A stretch of DNA of 33,908 bases from an uncultured Mycoplasmatota bacterium. GTDB taxonomy: Bacteria > Bacillota_I > Bacilli_A > RF39 > UBA660. This document shows positions 31,385-33,908 of the stretch, piece by piece. Within the stretch, counting starts at the first letter, position 1, and each line of letters begins with the position of its first letter. The stretch is from positions 1-33,908 of the forward strand of contig CAMYVW010000005.1 in assembly GCA_947302655.1 (NCBI GenBank), in the 5' to 3' direction. A program made the position numbers and the translations under genes. The notes beneath the pieces were generated by a model. That model was given only the letters and a program-made list of their open reading frames with translations, was not told where the DNA came from and did no database searches.

Positions 31385-33874
31385 ATGGGACTTTTAAGAA
31401 AACTATTAGATACAGAGTATAAAGAATTAAAAAGATTCGGTTTACTTGCTGATAAAGTTATAGCTCTTGATGAAGACATGCAAAAATTAAACGATAGTCA
31501 ACTTAAAGCAAAAACTGAAGAATTTAAGGATAGATTAAATAAAGGTGAATCACTTGATGATTTAGCTGTAGAAGCATTTGCAGTTGTTAGAGAAGCTGCG
31601 TATCGTGTAATTGGAGAAAAGCCATATAAAGTACAAATTATTGGTGGTTTTGCACTACACTTTGGTAATATAGCTGAGATGAAAACAGGTGAAGGTAAAA
31701 CATTAACTGCAACTATGCCAACATATCTTAATGCCTTAACTGGTATGGGAGTACATGTTGTTACAGCTAATGAATTCTTAGCACAACGTGACTCTGAATG
31801 GATGGGAGCAATCTATAAGTTTTTAGGTTTAACAGTTGGACTTAACACTAGAGAATTATCTCCTAAAGAAAAGCAAGATATGTATGCTTGTGATGTTTTA
31901 TATTCAACAAATAACGAAATTGGATTTGACTATTTAAGAGATAATATGGTTGCTAAAGCAGAAGATAGAGTTCAAAGACCATTAAACTACTGTATTGTTG
32001 ATGAAGTTGATTCTATCTTAATAGATGAAGCTAGAACTCCACTTATAATTTCAGGTGGTCAAGCTAATTCTAGCAATATGTATATTGATGCAGATAGAGT
32101 TGCTAAAAAATTAAAAAACGAAGAAGATTATACAATAGATGAAAAAACCAAATCAGTATCTCTTACTGAAGATGGATCAAGAAAAGTAGAGTCTTTATGT
32201 CATATTAAAAATCTATATGATTTAGATAATGCAGCTTTTGTTCATCATTTAAATCAAGCTTTAAAAGCAAATTATGCTTTTAAAATTGATGTTGATTATG
32301 TAATTGAAAACGGTGAAGTTATTATAGTAGATCAATTCACTGGTCGTTTAATGCATGGTAGACAATTTAGTGAAGGTCTTCATCAAGCTCTAGAAGCTAA
32401 AGAAGGCGTTCAAATTAATGTAGAAACTAAAACAATGGCTACAATTACATTCCAAAATTTATTCAGAATGTATAATAAACTATCTGGTATGACAGGTACT
32501 GCTAAAACAGAAGAAGAAGAATTTAGACAGATTTATAATATGTATGTTATTCAAATACCAACTAATAGACCTGTAATTAGAATTGATGAACCAGATTTAG
32601 TTTATTCAAACATTGCTGGTAAGTATAAATCAATTGTTGATTCTGTTAAATATATTCATGAAACTGGTCAACCAATTCTAATTGGTACCATTTCAGTAGA
32701 AGTTAATGAATATCTTAGTTCTTTATTAACTAAAGCGGGATTAAAACATGAAATATTAAATGCTAAAAACCATGCTCGTGAAGCAGAAATAATCGCAAAA
32801 GCTGGTGAAAAGGGAGCTATTACACTTGCAACTAATATGGCAGGTCGTGGTACAGATATTAAACTTGGTGAAGGTGTAAGAGAACTTGGCGGTCTTTATG
32901 TAATTGGTACAGAAAGACATGAATCACGTCGTATTGATAATCAGCTTCGTGGACGTGCAGGACGTCAAGGAGACCCAGGACATTCTCAATTCTTTGTTTC
33001 ATTTGAAGACGATTTAATGAGAAGATTTGGTACTGATAGTATCAAAAGATTACTTGCTACTATTGGTGTTAAGGGAGATCAATCTATTAGATCTAGAACA
33101 TTAACAAGAAGTATTGAAACAGCTCAAAAGAAAGTAGAAGGTAATAACTACGACATTCGTAAATCTCTTCTTGATTATGATAATGTAATGAATGAACAAA
33201 GAGAGATTATTTATTCAAGAAGAAATGAAATTCTTGATCAAGAAAGTATTCATGATAGAGTTCTTGAATCATTTAGAAATACTGTATCAGTATTAGTTCA
33301 AGGACATATTGAACCAGAAGGATATTTAACTGATAATGATAAATCAGAAATTATTGAGTACTTTAATACTAATTTTATTAAATCTGGTAAACCACTTAAG
33401 GTAAGTAAGATTGAATCAATGAGTGAACAAGAAGTAATTGATTATTTATCAGATGAAGTAATTAAAGATTATGATAAGAAAATGGATGGTAATCCATATA
33501 TTAATGATTTTGAAAAAGCCATTACATTAAGAGTAATAGATGATCTTTGGGTGGATCACATGAATACTATGGAACACTTAAAAGAAGGAATCGGACTTCG
33601 TGGTTATGGTCAAGTAAATCCTGTTCAAGCTTATACAATGGAAGGTTTTGAACTATTTGATGAATTCATGAATAGAATTGATAACAATGTTGCTATTTTA
33701 CTTCTTAAAGCTGAAGTAAGACAAAACATTGAAAGAAAACAAACTCTTGAAGGCAGTGCCAATGACGGAAAAGAAAAAGTTAAAAAAGCACCTAAAAGAG
33801 TAAGCAAGATTGGAAGAAATGATCCATGTCCATGTGGCTCAGGGAAAAAATATAAACAATGCTGTGGTAAGTAG
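31385..33874 (+). CDS. secA: Protein translocase motor SecA
   Basis: SecA is the ATPase that drives preproteins through SecYEG. The 829 residues have Walker A MKTGEGKT (99-106), the DEVDSILIDEARTPLIISG segment with Walker B, the preprotein cross-linking domain, the second nucleotide-binding domain with TNMAGRGTDIKLG and GRAGRQGDPG, then the helical scaffold with GYGQVNPVQAYTMEGFELF. It ends in a zinc-binding SEC-C motif, DPCPCGSGKKYKQCCGK. The frame opens at an ATG at 31370, but the ATG at 31385 follows TGGAGGG and starts MGLLRKLLD, as in the family. The gene is complete. It follows hpf; in Firmicutes prfB usually comes next, and 34 bases remain after the stop with no visible start. Confidence 0.98.
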   Translation: MGLLRKLLDTEYKELKRFGLLADKVIALDEDMQKLNDSQLKAKTEEFKDRLNKGESLDDLAVEAFAVVREAAYRVIGEKPYKVQIIGGFALHFGNIAEMKTGEGKTLTATMPTYLNALTGMGVHVVTANEFLAQRDSEWMGAIYKFLGLTVGLNTRELSPKEKQDMYACDVLYSTNNEIGFDYLRDNMVAKAEDRVQRPLNYCIVDEVDSILIDEARTPLIISGGQANSSNMYIDADRVAKKLKNEEDYTIDEKTKSVSLTEDGSRKVESLCHIKNLYDLDNAAFVHHLNQALKANYAFKIDVDYVIENGEVIIVDQFTGRLMHGRQFSEGLHQALEAKEGVQINVETKTMATITFQNLFRMYNKLSGMTGTAKTEEEEFRQIYNMYVIQIPTNRPVIRIDEPDLVYSNIAGKYKSIVDSVKYIHETGQPILIGTISVEVNEYLSSLLTKAGLKHEILNAKNHAREAEIIAKAGEKGAITLATNMAGRGTDIKLGEGVRELGGLYVIGTERHESRRIDNQLRGRAGRQGDPGHSQFFVSFEDDLMRRFGTDSIKRLLATIGVKGDQSIRSRTLTRSIETAQKKVEGNNYDIRKSLLDYDNVMNEQREIIYSRRNEILDQESIHDRVLESFRNTVSVLVQGHIEPEGYLTDNDKSEIIEYFNTNFIKSGKPLKVSKIESMSEQEVIDYLSDEVIKDYDKKMDGNPYINDFEKAITLRVIDDLWVDHMNTMEHLKEGIGLRGYGQVNPVQAYTMEGFELFDEFMNRIDNNVAILLLKAEVRQNIERKQTLEGSANDGKEKVKKAPKRVSKIGRNDPCPCGSGKKYKQCCGK

Positions 33875-33908
33875 TAGGAAATATAAGGGTTTGCGAGGAT
33901 TTTGTCCA

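Noticed and set aside
1-33908. CRISPR arrays, insertion sequences, prophage genes, tRNA or rRNA genes
   Set aside because: No regularly spaced repeats, transposase or phage proteins, or cloverleaf/rRNA-like segments were seen. All long frames are housekeeping, sporulation or signalling genes.

Overview
This is a very AT-rich, low-GC Gram-positive chromosome segment centred on the replication origin. The gene content (dnaA, dnaN, recF and gyrB on one arm; rpmH, rnpA, yidC, khpB, mnmE, mnmG, rsmG and a Noc-type ParB on the other), the RNA polymerase delta subunit, a ComK-like protein, DUF1146 and DUF1292 proteins and three engulfment-stage sporulation genes (spoIIR, spoIID, spoIIQ) point to an endospore-forming member of the Bacilli, probably a gut-type uncultured lineage. 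The taxon is an inference from gene content and base composition, not from a marker search.

Layout. Positions 1-5872 (minus strand) read dnaA, dnaN, comK-like, recF, gyrB (gyrB runs off the left edge). DnaA-box-like 9-mers lie on both sides of dnaA (4446-4531 and 5919-6093), suggesting a bipartite oriC. Positions 6178-13827 (plus) form the classical rpmH-to-noc run. The genes soj and spo0J that normally follow noc are absent; a class A penicillin-binding protein (13838-15763, minus) lies there instead, convergent and sharing a terminator. Positions 15861-20162 hold a DUF1934 gene, argS, rpoE, prfA and prmC. Positions 20198-27393 hold spoIIR, mntP-like, class II aldolase, murA, a long structured non-coding region followed by a membrane protein gene with a DxxxD motif (best explained as OLE RNA plus OapA), rpmE, rpiB, a DUF1146 gene, spoIID, a catalytically degenerate spoIIQ and a DUF1292 gene.

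Positions 27488-30239 hold a complete agr-type peptide quorum-sensing module in a convergent arrangement: response regulator and sensor kinase on the plus strand, and agrB plus an unlisted 39-residue agrD on the minus strand, sharing a bidirectional terminator. The predicted signal is a thiolactone peptide with ring CLIWHF. The right end carries a cold-shock protein, the long hibernation promoting factor and secA.

How they work together: origin firing and its clamp, recombination and topology genes; RNA maturation and tRNA modification; translation termination (prfA with the methylase for its GGQ glutamine); cell-wall precursor synthesis and polymerisation; engulfment during sporulation; and two possible cell-state controls, agr signalling and a ComK-like regulator. 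The most noteworthy items are the agr locus with its novel pheromone, the OLE RNA/OapA pair, the origin-linked comK, the Noc protein with a long acidic linker, and a near-consensus Noc-binding site built into a terminator hairpin.
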